NCBI GenBank assembly: GCA_040882555.1
Contig: JBBEBC010000092.1
Span: 1-64,000, forward strand
DNA length: 64,000 nt
Direction: 5' to 3'
From: M30B66 sp040882555
Lineage (GTDB): Bacteria > Bacteroidota > Bacteroidia > M30B66
Made by a program: the position numbers and the translations under genes
Notes under the pieces: generated by a model
Database searches by the model: none
What the model was told of the DNA's origin: nothing
Seen by the model: only the letters and a program-made list of their open reading frames with translations
Part shown: in pieces, positions 16,732 to 25,259 of the stretch
Layout: the number at the start of each line of letters is the position of its first letter
How positions within the stretch are numbered: position 1 is the first letter of the stretch

Positions 16732-18186
16732 TTATTTAATTGAATACTCAACCGCTGTTCCCAATAGCGTTGCTGAAGAACAATCATGAATTAATACATC
16801 AACAAGTTCTCCTGCTTTATAATTTTCTCGTGGAAAAACGACCACTTTGTTTTGGGTGTTTCTTCCTGAAAAATGCTCTTGAGATCTTTTCGAGGGGCCT
16901 TCCACCAGTACCTGGTGCACCTTACCAATATCTCTTTTATTGCTTTCGAGCGAAAGCCTGTTTTGCAATTCGATAATTTCTGTTAACCTTCTGCTCTTCA
17001 CAGCTTCTGGAACATCATCTTTAAACTTTCTTTCAGCAAGCGTTTTTGGCCTTTCGGAGTATTTAAACATGTAAGCGAAATCATAGCTAACCCATTCCAT
17101 TAAACTTAATGTTTCTTCATGTTGTTCCTCTGTTTCTGAGCAAAAGCCTGAAATAATATCGGTAGAAATTCCACATTCGGGAATAATCTCACGAATAGAA
17201 TTTATTCTTGTTTTATACCAATCTCGAGTGTATCCACGATTCATTTTCTCTAGCAGTTCAGAATTTCCACTTTGAACAGGTAGGTGAATGTACTTGCAGA
17301 TATTATCGTATTTAGCCATAATATAAAGCACTTCGTCAGTCATGTCCTTAGGATGAGACGTAGAAAAACGTATTCTGATGCCCGGAACAGAGACTGCAAC
17401 TTTTTCTAATAACTGAGCAAAATTGACTGCTTTATCAAGCTCTTCCTTTGAGTAGATTTCCTTTTTTAATCCTCCTCCTGAATATAAGTATGAGTCAACA
17501 TTTTGTCCGAGCAGCGTTACTTCTCTAAAACCATTTACATATAAGTCTTCAACTTCTTTAATAATCGTTTCTGGGTCACGACTCCTTTCTCTTCCCCTTG
17601 TAAAAGGGACTACACAAAAAGAACACATATTATCGCAACCTCTTGTAATTGAAACAAAAGCTGTAATTCCATTTCCGCCGAGTCTCACAGGAGAAATATC
17701 AGCATAGGTTTCTTCCTTTGAAAGGATAACATTTATTGCCTTTTGTCCATCTTCAGCTGTATTAATAAGTGAAGGAAGATCCCGATAAGCGTCCGGTCCA
17801 ACAACTAAATCAACTAATTTCTCTTCCTCAAGCAGCTTAGATTTCAGTCGCTCGGCCATGCAACCTAGTACCCCGATAATCAGGTCGGGCTTTTGCTTTT
17901 TCACCTTATTAAAATCCGTTAAACGCTGCCTTACTTTTTGTTCGGCATTGTCTCTGATTGCACACGTATTAACAAAAATCAAATCTGCTTCATTAATCTC
18001 TTTTGTAGTAGTGTAGCCCTCCTTCTTTAGAATAGAGGCTACTATTTCGCTATCGGCAAAATTCATTTGACAACCATAACTCTCAAGGAACATTTTCTTA
18101 CTCTTGATGCTAGGGTTTTGTTCTTCCTGAACAAAGGCTTCACCTTGACGGGCTTCGTCAATAATTTTATTTGAAATGTCGGACAT
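16732..18186 (-). CDS. miaB: tRNA-2-methylthio-N6-dimethylallyladenosine synthase MiaB
   Basis: A 484-residue radical-SAM methylthiotransferase that modifies A37 of tRNAs reading UNN codons. It has the N-terminal UPF0004 domain with the first cluster cysteines (ESYGCQMNFADSE, NTCAIRDNAEQK, GCMAERLK), the radical SAM motif CDNMCSFC, and a C-terminal TRAM domain (about residues 415-480). The start at 18186 (MSDISNKIIDE) is chosen because a TAATTTTGC promoter box ends 17 bases upstream; the frame is open further upstream to 18288, but that part would precede the promoter. It is the first gene of the operon that ends with secG. Confidence 0.96.
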   Translation of the reverse strand: MSDISNKIIDEARQGEAFVQEEQNPSIKSKKMFLESYGCQMNFADSEIVASILKKEGYTTTKEINEADLIFVNTCAIRDNAEQKVRQRLTDFNKVKKQKPDLIIGVLGCMAERLKSKLLEEEKLVDLVVGPDAYRDLPSLINTAEDGQKAINVILSKEETYADISPVRLGGNGITAFVSITRGCDNMCSFCVVPFTRGRERSRDPETIIKEVEDLYVNGFREVTLLGQNVDSYLYSGGGLKKEIYSKEELDKAVNFAQLLEKVAVSVPGIRIRFSTSHPKDMTDEVLYIMAKYDNICKYIHLPVQSGNSELLEKMNRGYTRDWYKTRINSIREIIPECGISTDIISGFCSETEEQHEETLSLMEWVSYDFAYMFKYSERPKTLAERKFKDDVPEAVKSRRLTEIIELQNRLSLESNKRDIGKVHQVLVEGPSKRSQEHFSGRNTQNKVVVFPRENYKAGELVDVLIHDCSSATLLGTAVEYSIK

Positions 18187-18203
18187 AGTGTTTTTACAGG
18201 ACG

Positions 18204-18212
18204 GCAAAATTA
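18204..18212 (-). promoter_or_regulatory. -7 box of the miaB-secG operon
   Basis: On the minus strand TAATTTTGC matches TAnnTTTGc and lies 17 bases before the miaB ATG at 18186. It decides the start choice. Confidence 0.6.
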
Positions 18213-18228
18213 GTGAAAGCACCTGATG

Positions 18229-18251
18229 TGACAAAATGACACTTCGTGTCA
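18229..18251. promoter_or_regulatory. TGACA/TGTCA repeat in the miaB-topA divergent region
   Basis: Three half-sites in 23 bases: TGACA at 18229-18233, then TGACAC-TTC-GTGTCA (18237-18251), a palindrome with 6-base arms. It covers the expected -33 region of the miaB promoter. A regulator site is inferred. Confidence 0.4.
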
Positions 18252-18339
18252 GAGACATTGTTTCAATTTTTAATTTGGAAGTGCTCAATTTGTTTCTGTT
18301 TCTTTGCCGAAGAACTTAGTTCATAAAACATAATACAAT

Positions 18340-20730
18340 ATGCCCAAAAACCTTGTCATTGTTGAGTCTCCGGCAAAAGCCAAAACCATTGGTGGATTTC
18401 TTGGGCCTGAATTTCTAGTAAAATCTTGTTTTGGACACATTCGAGATTTAAGTAAAAGTTTGCTTTCTGTTGATGTGGATAACAACTTTGAACCTAAATA
18501 CGAAGTGTCTCCTGATAAAAAGGAAATTATCAAGGAGTTAACCAAACTCTCAAAAGAAGTTGAAACAGTTTGGCTTGCATCAGACGAGGACCGCGAAGGA
18601 GAGGCAATTTCTTGGCACTTGCTAGAAGCATTAAACTTGAATAAGGAGAATACTAAGCGCATCGTTTTTCATGAGATTACAAAGCCTGCGATTCTTAAGG
18701 CTATTGACTCTCCTCGAAAAATCGACTATAATTTGGTCAATGCTCAACAAGCAAGAAGAGTTTTAGATAGAATTGTTGGATATGAGTTATCTCCCGTTCT
18801 TTGGAAAAAAGTAAAACCATCACTTTCTGCTGGTCGAGTTCAATCGGTAGCTGTAAGGTTATTAGTAGAGCGCGAAAGAGAAGTGATGGCCTTTAATAGT
18901 TCTTCAAGTTTTCGGGTTGCTGCTCTTTTATCATTTCAACATGAGGGAAGGAAATACACACTTAAGGCAACATTACCTAGAAGAATTCAGTCACTTGAGG
19001 AAGCTCAAAAATTCGTTGAATCTTGCAATAATGCATCTTTCTCGATAACAGATGTTGAGAAAAAGCCCTCTAAGAGAACTCCTTCATCGCCATTTACGAC
19101 TTCAACTCTGCAACAAGAAGCTTCAAGAAAACTTGGTTTTTCTGTTAGCCAAACGATGGTTGTTGCTCAAAAGCTTTACGAAGCAGGAAGAATCACCTAC
19201 ATGAGAACCGATTCAGTAAATTTGTCTGAGACAGCTTTGCAAGCTGCAAAAACTCAAATAAACTCTGCTTACGGAGAAAAGTATCACAAGTTAAGGCAGT
19301 TTACAACAAAATCAAAAGGAGCCCAAGAAGCTCACGAAGCAATTCGTCCAACTTACATGAATCAAACTCCTGAAATAGCAGACTCTCAGGAAAACAGATT
19401 GTATGAACTTATTTGGAAGAGAACGTTAGCTTCTCAAATGGCTGATGCGGAAATAGAGAAAACAATAGTTAAAATTGCTATTTCTGGTGTAGAAGAACAA
19501 TTGGAAGCTTTAGGAGAAGTAGTGATTTTTGATGGATTTCTAAAGGTTTATACTGAATCTTTTGATGATGCGCCTGAAGAAGAAGATGTAAGCTTATTAT
19601 TTCCTCCGGTTGCCAAAGGAATGAATCTTGAATTAAATGAGCTTACTGCCACTCAAAAGTATAGCAGCCCTCCACCAAGATATACGGAAGCAGCTCTTGT
19701 AAAAAAGCTAGAAGAACTCGGAATCGGAAGACCTTCGACTTATGCTCCAACAATTTCTACAATTCAAAAAAGAAATTATGTAGTAAAAGAAGAGAGGGAA
19801 GGAACTCCTCGAAACTATAAAGTAATCACCCTTAAAGATTCTAACGTAAATACGAGTGATAAAACAGAAATTACAGGACAAGAAAAGAATAAACTCTTCC
19901 CAACTGATATAGGTACAGTTGTTAATGATTTCCTTTTAGAAAACTTTGAGCAAATCATGGATTACAACTTCACAGCCAAGGTAGAAAAAGAGTTTGATGA
20001 GATTGCTGAAGGATTACAGGAGTGGACGCTAATGCTTAAAAGCTTCTATTTGCCATTTATAAAAGCAGTCTCTAAAACTCTTGAAGAATCAGAGCGAGCT
20101 ACCGGGACGCGTTTGCTAGGAATAGATCCAAAGTCAGGAAAAAATATATATGTCAGAATAGGTCGCTATGGTCCATTAGCTCAAATTGGAGAAAGTGATG
20201 ATGAGAATAAACAATTTTCTAACTTAAAGCATGGTCAGAGACTTGAATCCATAACTCTAGAAGAAGCTGTTGATTTATTTAAATTACCAAGAAAGCTGGA
20301 AGCCTTTGAGACCAAAGATGTGATTATTGGAACAGGGAAATTTGGACCGTACATTCGACATGATTCAAAATTTTATTCTATTACAAATGGAGAAGACCCT
20401 CTAGAAATTAGTTATACCAGAGCTATTGAAATAATCTTAGCGAAAAGAAAAGCTGATGCAGAAAAGGTTATCCAAAGCTTTGATGAAACCGACCCACTGA
20501 TCCAAGTTTTAAATGGCCGCTGGGGCCCATACATTTCTCAAGGAAAAGAAAACTTCAAAATCCCAAAGGGAACAGACCCTCAAAGTCTAACGCTCAAAGA
20601 CGTAGAAGCTATTATTGCTGATGATGCAAATAAGCCTAAGAAAATGCCAAGAGGATCTAAGGCCTCAGCTGACAAAGCAAAAAGCACATCTAAGCCTAAA
20701 AGTCCAACTAAAAAGAAAAAGTCAAGCTAA
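18340..20730 (+). CDS. topA: DNA topoisomerase I
   Basis: A 796-residue type IA topoisomerase that relaxes negative supercoils. It has the Toprim start KNLVIVESPAKAKTIGGFLG, the acidic triad in SDEDREGEAISWHL, the catalytic Tyr (about residue 287) in GRITYMRTDS, and GIGRPSTYAPTI. The C terminus has repeated toprim-associated modules (GRYGPLAQIG, GKFGPYIRHD, GRWGPYIS) in place of zinc fingers, then a lysine-rich tail (PKSPTKKKKSS) that would bind DNA non-specifically. This is the layout usual in Bacteroidota. It is divergent from miaB and followed after six bases by the arginase-like gene. Confidence 0.97.
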   Translation: MPKNLVIVESPAKAKTIGGFLGPEFLVKSCFGHIRDLSKSLLSVDVDNNFEPKYEVSPDKKEIIKELTKLSKEVETVWLASDEDREGEAISWHLLEALNLNKENTKRIVFHEITKPAILKAIDSPRKIDYNLVNAQQARRVLDRIVGYELSPVLWKKVKPSLSAGRVQSVAVRLLVEREREVMAFNSSSSFRVAALLSFQHEGRKYTLKATLPRRIQSLEEAQKFVESCNNASFSITDVEKKPSKRTPSSPFTTSTLQQEASRKLGFSVSQTMVVAQKLYEAGRITYMRTDSVNLSETALQAAKTQINSAYGEKYHKLRQFTTKSKGAQEAHEAIRPTYMNQTPEIADSQENRLYELIWKRTLASQMADAEIEKTIVKIAISGVEEQLEALGEVVIFDGFLKVYTESFDDAPEEEDVSLLFPPVAKGMNLELNELTATQKYSSPPPRYTEAALVKKLEELGIGRPSTYAPTISTIQKRNYVVKEEREGTPRNYKVITLKDSNVNTSDKTEITGQEKNKLFPTDIGTVVNDFLLENFEQIMDYNFTAKVEKEFDEIAEGLQEWTLMLKSFYLPFIKAVSKTLEESERATGTRLLGIDPKSGKNIYVRIGRYGPLAQIGESDDENKQFSNLKHGQRLESITLEEAVDLFKLPRKLEAFETKDVIIGTGKFGPYIRHDSKFYSITNGEDPLEISYTRAIEIILAKRKADAEKVIQSFDETDPLIQVLNGRWGPYISQGKENFKIPKGTDPQSLTLKDVEAIIADDANKPKKMPRGSKASADKAKSTSKPKSPTKKKKSS

Positions 20731-20736
20731 TTAAAG

Positions 20737-21873
20737 GTGAACCTTGTCGCACTTCTCGATTTACAATCTGTAAATGAACTAAAAAATCAGCATTGGCCTG
20801 AAGGCTCTATTGGTGAAACAATTGAAGCGTATACGCTTGATGCAATGATTAAAAATGACGCACCTCATTTTGTTATCATTTCTATTTTAAAAAATGAAAA
20901 TGATTTTTTTATTTATGGAATAAGAGAGAATTTTTATTCCTTATATAGTCCCTCAAGAAGCCTAAGAATGGCTGATGCTGGTTCATTTACAGGAACCGAG
21001 GAAGAACTCTCGCAAGCGTTATTAAAGATAAGGGAATATGGTTCTATACCAATAATTATTTCTGCTAATCAATATAATTCTTACCACCTTTATTCATCTT
21101 ACTGCCTTGAAGAACAAACCATTAATCTTTGTTCTGTTGATGTAAAGCCTGACTTAAATTTAATTCTAGATGATGAAAATGTAAATAATTATTGGTTAAC
21201 TAAAGTTATTAAACATACTCCAAACTATTTATTTAATTATTCATTAATTGGATATCAGTCTTATCTGTCATCGCCTGATATGCTTAAAACTATCGAGCAA
21301 ATGAATTTTGATGCGCATAGGCTTGGACAAGTACGACAAAATATTTCTTCAACCGAACCTGTATTTAGAAACTCCGACGTATTAAGTTTTGATTGTTGCT
21401 CAATTAGAGGCTCAGATTTTTCAGCATCTTCAGAGTCTGAACCAAACGGTTTATATGCGGAGGAGGCTTGTAGATTAATGAGATATGCTGGATTAAGTAA
21501 TAAATTATCTTCCGTTGGAATTTTTGGCTGGAGTTTAACAAAGAGAAATGACACTGTCAGCTCCGAGAAGCTCGTTGCGCAACTAATTTGGCATTTTGCA
21601 GATGGCATCATAAACCGAATTCCGGATGGAATAATTGGTAATGAAAATGATTACACTATTTATAATTTAAGCTCCGAAAAAATACAGGAAGAGATTATTT
21701 TTTATAAAAATAAATGGAATGCAAGGTGGTGGATGAAAGTGCCATTAAGAAACACTGGGCAAAGCAAATATGAGCGCCATCAGGTGGTTCCGTGTAATTA
21801 TGAAGATTATCAACAAGCAATGCAAGGAGAATTACCTGAAACATGGTGGCAAACTTATCAGAAGCTTGCCTAA
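20737..21873 (+). CDS. Degenerate arginase/formimidoylglutamase-family protein
   Basis: A 378-residue protein starting at a GTG. Its second half resembles the Bacteroidota formimidoylglutamase-like family: the segment SLIGYQSYL, NFDAHRLGQVR, VLSFDCCSIRGSDF and a final WWMKVP part. The metal-binding motifs of active ureohydrolases are not intact: the GGDH position reads SANQY, DAHxD reads DAHRL, and the SxDxDxxDP motif reads SFDCCSIRGSD. A catalytic manganese cluster is therefore unlikely and the protein is probably a pseudoenzyme. It lies between topA and porP/sprF, upstream of the gldK-N cluster, a position that from memory is kept in relatives, which hints at a role tied to gliding or secretion. 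Confidence 0.7.
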   Translation: MNLVALLDLQSVNELKNQHWPEGSIGETIEAYTLDAMIKNDAPHFVIISILKNENDFFIYGIRENFYSLYSPSRSLRMADAGSFTGTEEELSQALLKIREYGSIPIIISANQYNSYHLYSSYCLEEQTINLCSVDVKPDLNLILDDENVNNYWLTKVIKHTPNYLFNYSLIGYQSYLSSPDMLKTIEQMNFDAHRLGQVRQNISSTEPVFRNSDVLSFDCCSIRGSDFSASSESEPNGLYAEEACRLMRYAGLSNKLSSVGIFGWSLTKRNDTVSSEKLVAQLIWHFADGIINRIPDGIIGNENDYTIYNLSSEKIQEEIIFYKNKWNARWWMKVPLRNTGQSKYERHQVVPCNYEDYQQAMQGELPETWWQTYQKLA

Positions 21874-22016
21874 ATCTTTCTTTCTGATTATCAGGGACTT
21901 AATACCCTCCTACATGTTTTTATTAACCATTTATTCACAATCCTTGTTGCACGTGACATTTTAATTTACGTATTTTAGCATCTTGTAAGTCAACCCGCCA
22001 AACTAATAAACAATAG

Positions 22017-22925
22017 ATGAAATTACGGTTAACGATTGTCAGCATATTCGCTCTGGTGTTAAGTTCTAATGCACAACAGGACCCACAATTTAGTCAGAAT
22101 ATGTTTAATCGCCTTGCGGTAAACCCTGGATATGCAGGAACTTCAAATGCAATTTGCGGAAACGTACTTGGAAGAAGTCAGTGGCTTGGATTTGAAGGTT
22201 CACCTAGAACATTTGTATTATCTGCCGATATGCCTATTCCTGTTGCAAAAGGAGGAGTTGGCTTAACAATTATGCAGGATGCTATTGGTATTGAAGACAA
22301 TATTTTTGTAAAGCTTGCGTATTCATATCACTTAAAGCTTAAAGACGGTACTTTGGGTTTAGGTGTTGATTTAGGTATGATAAATAAATCTTTAGGCGGT
22401 GGTTTGAATCCACTTCAGGATGGTGACCCATCAATTCCAAGCAGTGCGGTATCGGGAACGGTATTCGATGCTGGATTAGGTGCGTATTACACGACTAAGG
22501 ATTATTATGTTGGAATATCTTCCACTCACCTTCCTCAATCTACTTTTAACTTAAGCACATATAAGTATCAGGCAAGACGTCACTATTATTTAATGGCTGG
22601 ATACAATTATCAATTGAACCCCGATATCGAATTAAGACCTTCCATTTTTATCAAAAATGCAGCAACAACACAATTCGACATCAACTGTAACGTTCACTAT
22701 AAGAATAAACTATGGGGTGGACTATCTTATAGATTTCAAGATGCAGTTATTGTTATGTTGGGCGCTGATGTTTGGAAAGGGGTTAAAGTAGGTTTGGCTT
22801 ATGATGTTAATACATCAGCTCTAAATCCATACAATAATGGAACACTTGAGTTTATGCTTAACTATTGCTTTAAGATTGATCCTGTTAAACCTCGTCAGAT
22901 ATATCGCAACGTAAGATATCTGTAA
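22017..22925 (+). CDS. porP: PorP/SprF family type IX secretion outer-membrane protein
   Basis: A 302-residue barrel protein with a short signal peptide and the family opening QDPQFSQNMFNRLAVNPGYAGTS, then DMPIPVAKGGVGLTIMQDAIG and the LGVDLGMINKSL strand pattern. PorP/SprF proteins anchor or assist T9SS components and the surface export of large proteins such as SprB. Its place directly upstream of gldK matches the porP-porK-porL-porM-porN order of Porphyromonas, so this copy is probably the PorP orthologue rather than one of the many SprF paralogues. A TATTTTAGC element at 21971-21979 (one mismatch to TAnnTTTGc) may be its promoter. Confidence 0.9.
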   Translation: MKLRLTIVSIFALVLSSNAQQDPQFSQNMFNRLAVNPGYAGTSNAICGNVLGRSQWLGFEGSPRTFVLSADMPIPVAKGGVGLTIMQDAIGIEDNIFVKLAYSYHLKLKDGTLGLGVDLGMINKSLGGGLNPLQDGDPSIPSSAVSGTVFDAGLGAYYTTKDYYVGISSTHLPQSTFNLSTYKYQARRHYYLMAGYNYQLNPDIELRPSIFIKNAATTQFDINCNVHYKNKLWGGLSYRFQDAVIVMLGADVWKGVKVGLAYDVNTSALNPYNNGTLEFMLNYCFKIDPVKPRQIYRNVRYL

Positions 22926-22933
22926 AATTTGGA

Positions 22934-22946
22934 TGTAACTGTTACA
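22934..22946. promoter_or_regulatory. Perfect palindrome between porP and gldK
   Basis: TGTAACTGTTACA has perfect 6-base arms about a central T, nine bases after the porP stop and 88 before gldK. It could be an operator for the gldK-N genes; no T run follows, so it is not a terminator. Confidence 0.3.
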
Positions 22947-23033
22947 ACAACATAGACGTTTACAGATACCAAGAAGCCATAAACAAGGTTATTTGAAAAA
23001 CTTTACCTTACCATTTCACGAATTTATAAAGTT

Positions 23034-24356
23034 ATGACCAACGCCCTGAAAAGAGGTGCTATCTTACATTCATCAGTATTTATACTGGTTTTGGCTACAC
23101 TGTTTAGCAGTTGTGGAAATGATGGCAATGGCTACCTGACCGGAGTGGAGGGTCGCCAGAACTGGTTCCAAGAGGATCCCTACGGTATGGTTTACATTCC
23201 AATGGGAAGCTTTAACATGGGCCCTAGCGACCAAGACATTACTTATGGCGTAACAGGTCAAAGTAAAACGGTTTCACTTCCTGCCTATTACATGGATCAG
23301 ACAGAAATCACTAATAATGAATACCGTCAATTTGTTAATTGGGTAAGAGATTCAATTGCTCGCCGCATGCTTGGTGATGAATTTGAAGATTTCATTATTG
23401 AAACAAATGAGTTCGATGAAGATTATCCTACTCCAATTCTTAATTGGGATGAGAGACTTCGTTATGATGATGAAGATTTCCGTGAAGCATTAGAGCCAAT
23501 GTACCTTCCAGAAAATGAAAGATTTTATGGAAGAAAAGAATTCGATACACGTAAGTTTTTATATGAATATTGGTGGATTGATTATCAAGCAGCAGCTCGT
23601 CGTGGGAATAGAGCCCAAGGTTTAAAAGATCGTTCAGTCTTTATAAAAAGGGAAACAATTCCTATCTATCCTGATACATTAGCTTGGATTCACGACTTCA
23701 CATACTCATACAATGAGCCTCTTACAAATATGTATTTCTGGCATCCTGGGTATGACGATTATCCGGTAGTTGGAATTAACTGGAAACAAGCTCGTTCATT
23801 TTGTGTTTGGAGAACCAACCTGAGAAATGGTTACTTATATACGGAAGGTGAATCTTACGAACAGAACTATCGCCTTCCAACAGAATCAGAATGGGAATAT
23901 GCTGCTCGAGGTGGCCTAGACTTAAGTCCTTACCCTTGGGGTGGTCCTTATATAAGAAATAGTGTTGGATGTTTCCTTGCTAACTTCAAGCCTTTAAGAG
24001 GTAATTATATCGACGATGGTGGGTTAACAACTCTTAGAGCTGATTCATATAATCCTAATCAATACGGACTATATTGCATGTCAGGTAACGTCGCAGAGTG
24101 GACATCAAATGCTTATGATGAATCTGCTTACAACTTCTCACACGATAATAGTCCTGATTACACATATGAAGCAAAACCTGATGATCCAATTGCCCTTAAG
24201 AGAAAAGTTATTCGTGGCGGATCGTGGAAGGACGTATCTTATTATCTTCAAACAGGTACAAGAACTTATGAATATCAAGATACTGCTAAATGCTACATCG
24301 GATTCCGTTGTGTAATTAGTTATATCGGTCGCGATAAGAATGATGTTGCCGAATAA
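23034..24356 (+). CDS. gldK: Type IX secretion / gliding lipoprotein GldK
   Basis: A 440-residue outer-membrane lipoprotein (lipobox LFSSC, Cys about residue 25) built on a formylglycine-generating-enzyme-like (FGE-sulfatase) fold: YIPMGSFNMGPSD, QTEITNNEYRQFVNWV, PVVGINWKQARSFC, YRLPTESEWEYAARGG, GNVAEWTSNAYD and IRGGSWKD. GldK (PorK) forms the periplasmic ring under the outer membrane together with GldN. It is structural and is not expected to be an active enzyme. First of four genes in the fixed order gldK-L-M-N; 108 bases separate it from porP. Confidence 0.96.
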   Translation: MTNALKRGAILHSSVFILVLATLFSSCGNDGNGYLTGVEGRQNWFQEDPYGMVYIPMGSFNMGPSDQDITYGVTGQSKTVSLPAYYMDQTEITNNEYRQFVNWVRDSIARRMLGDEFEDFIIETNEFDEDYPTPILNWDERLRYDDEDFREALEPMYLPENERFYGRKEFDTRKFLYEYWWIDYQAAARRGNRAQGLKDRSVFIKRETIPIYPDTLAWIHDFTYSYNEPLTNMYFWHPGYDDYPVVGINWKQARSFCVWRTNLRNGYLYTEGESYEQNYRLPTESEWEYAARGGLDLSPYPWGGPYIRNSVGCFLANFKPLRGNYIDDGGLTTLRADSYNPNQYGLYCMSGNVAEWTSNAYDESAYNFSHDNSPDYTYEAKPDDPIALKRKVIRGGSWKDVSYYLQTGTRTYEYQDTAKCYIGFRCVISYIGRDKNDVAE

Positions 24357-24426
24357 TTAATTCAAAATTAGAGCGTTAACAAACAACCATAACTAAAACA
24401 AATCACACACTTAACAACAAAAAACA

Positions 24427-25227
24427 ATGGCTAATTTTCTTGCATCAAAAAAAGGGAAACGATTAATGGGTATGATCTACGGGATTGGCGCAGCGATCGT
24501 GATTGTAGGAGCTCTTTTTAAAATCCTTCACTGGCCTGGAGCTAATGAAATGCTTATGGTCGGACTTCTTACAGAGGCCGGTATATTTTTCATTTCAGCT
24601 TTCGAAAAACCACACGAAGAACCAGATTGGACTCTTGTTTATCCAGAATTAGCAGGAATGCATGATGATACTCCAAAACAAAAAAAATCTTTAGGTAAAG
24701 ATCCTGTTGCGCAACAACTTGATAAAATGCTTGAAGATGCAAAGGTTGGCCCAGAGTTAATCGAAAGTTTGGGTAATAGCTTAAAATCTTTAGGTGAAAA
24801 CACATCTAAGATTGCAGATATTACAAACGCATCAGTTGCAACTGATGATTATGTTTCAAACATCAAAAAAGCATCTAAGAGTGTTGACGATCTTTCTACA
24901 TCTTATATGAAGGCTTCAGAATCCTTAACTGGTCTTTCTATGACTAATGAAGATGGTGCTACTTATGGAGAACAACTCCAAAAGGTTTCTAAAAATCTTT
25001 CTGAACTAAATTCAGTATACGAATTGCAATTAAGAGGTGCTGAAGCGCATACTCAAGCTACAGGTCGCTTATATGATGGAATTGAAAGCTTAATGTCAAA
25101 TCTTCAGGCTTCAGTTTCTGATACTCAGAAGTACAAAGAAGAAATGTCTCAACTTACAAACAATTTGAGTTCTCTGAATAACGTTTATGGTAATATGCTT
25201 ACCGCAATGAACGTAAATCGTCAGTAA
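24427..25227 (+). CDS. gldL: Type IX secretion motor protein GldL
   Basis: A 266-residue inner-membrane protein with two transmembrane helices at about residues 13-33 and 38-60 (MIYGIGAAIVIVGALFKIL, then LMVGLLTEAGIFFISAFE, the Glu in helix 2 being the conserved intramembrane acidic residue) and a long cytoplasmic coiled-coil tail. GldL and GldM make the proton-driven rotary motor of the type IX secretion system and gliding. It lies 70 bases after gldK in an A/C-rich spacer. Confidence 0.96.
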   Translation: MANFLASKKGKRLMGMIYGIGAAIVIVGALFKILHWPGANEMLMVGLLTEAGIFFISAFEKPHEEPDWTLVYPELAGMHDDTPKQKKSLGKDPVAQQLDKMLEDAKVGPELIESLGNSLKSLGENTSKIADITNASVATDDYVSNIKKASKSVDDLSTSYMKASESLTGLSMTNEDGATYGEQLQKVSKNLSELNSVYELQLRGAEAHTQATGRLYDGIESLMSNLQASVSDTQKYKEEMSQLTNNLSSLNNVYGNMLTAMNVNRQ

Positions 25228-25259
25228 TTAATTAAACTCAAATTAAATAAGAAAATAAC

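Noticed and set aside
18187..18288. N-terminal extension of miaB by 34 codons
   Set aside because: A full-match -7 box lies between the upstream ATG and 18186, and the extension has no MiaB-like sequence.
18285..18340. Possible sigma-54 promoter for topA (TTGGAAGTGCTC region)
   Set aside because: No GC at the required spacing after the GG; only a TTTCTTTGC element near the -7 consensus is seen.
21945..21960. A third parS-like sequence, TGTTGCACGTGACATT, upstream of porP
   Set aside because: It keeps the CACGTG core but only 12 of 16 positions match, and both outer arms on the right are wrong.
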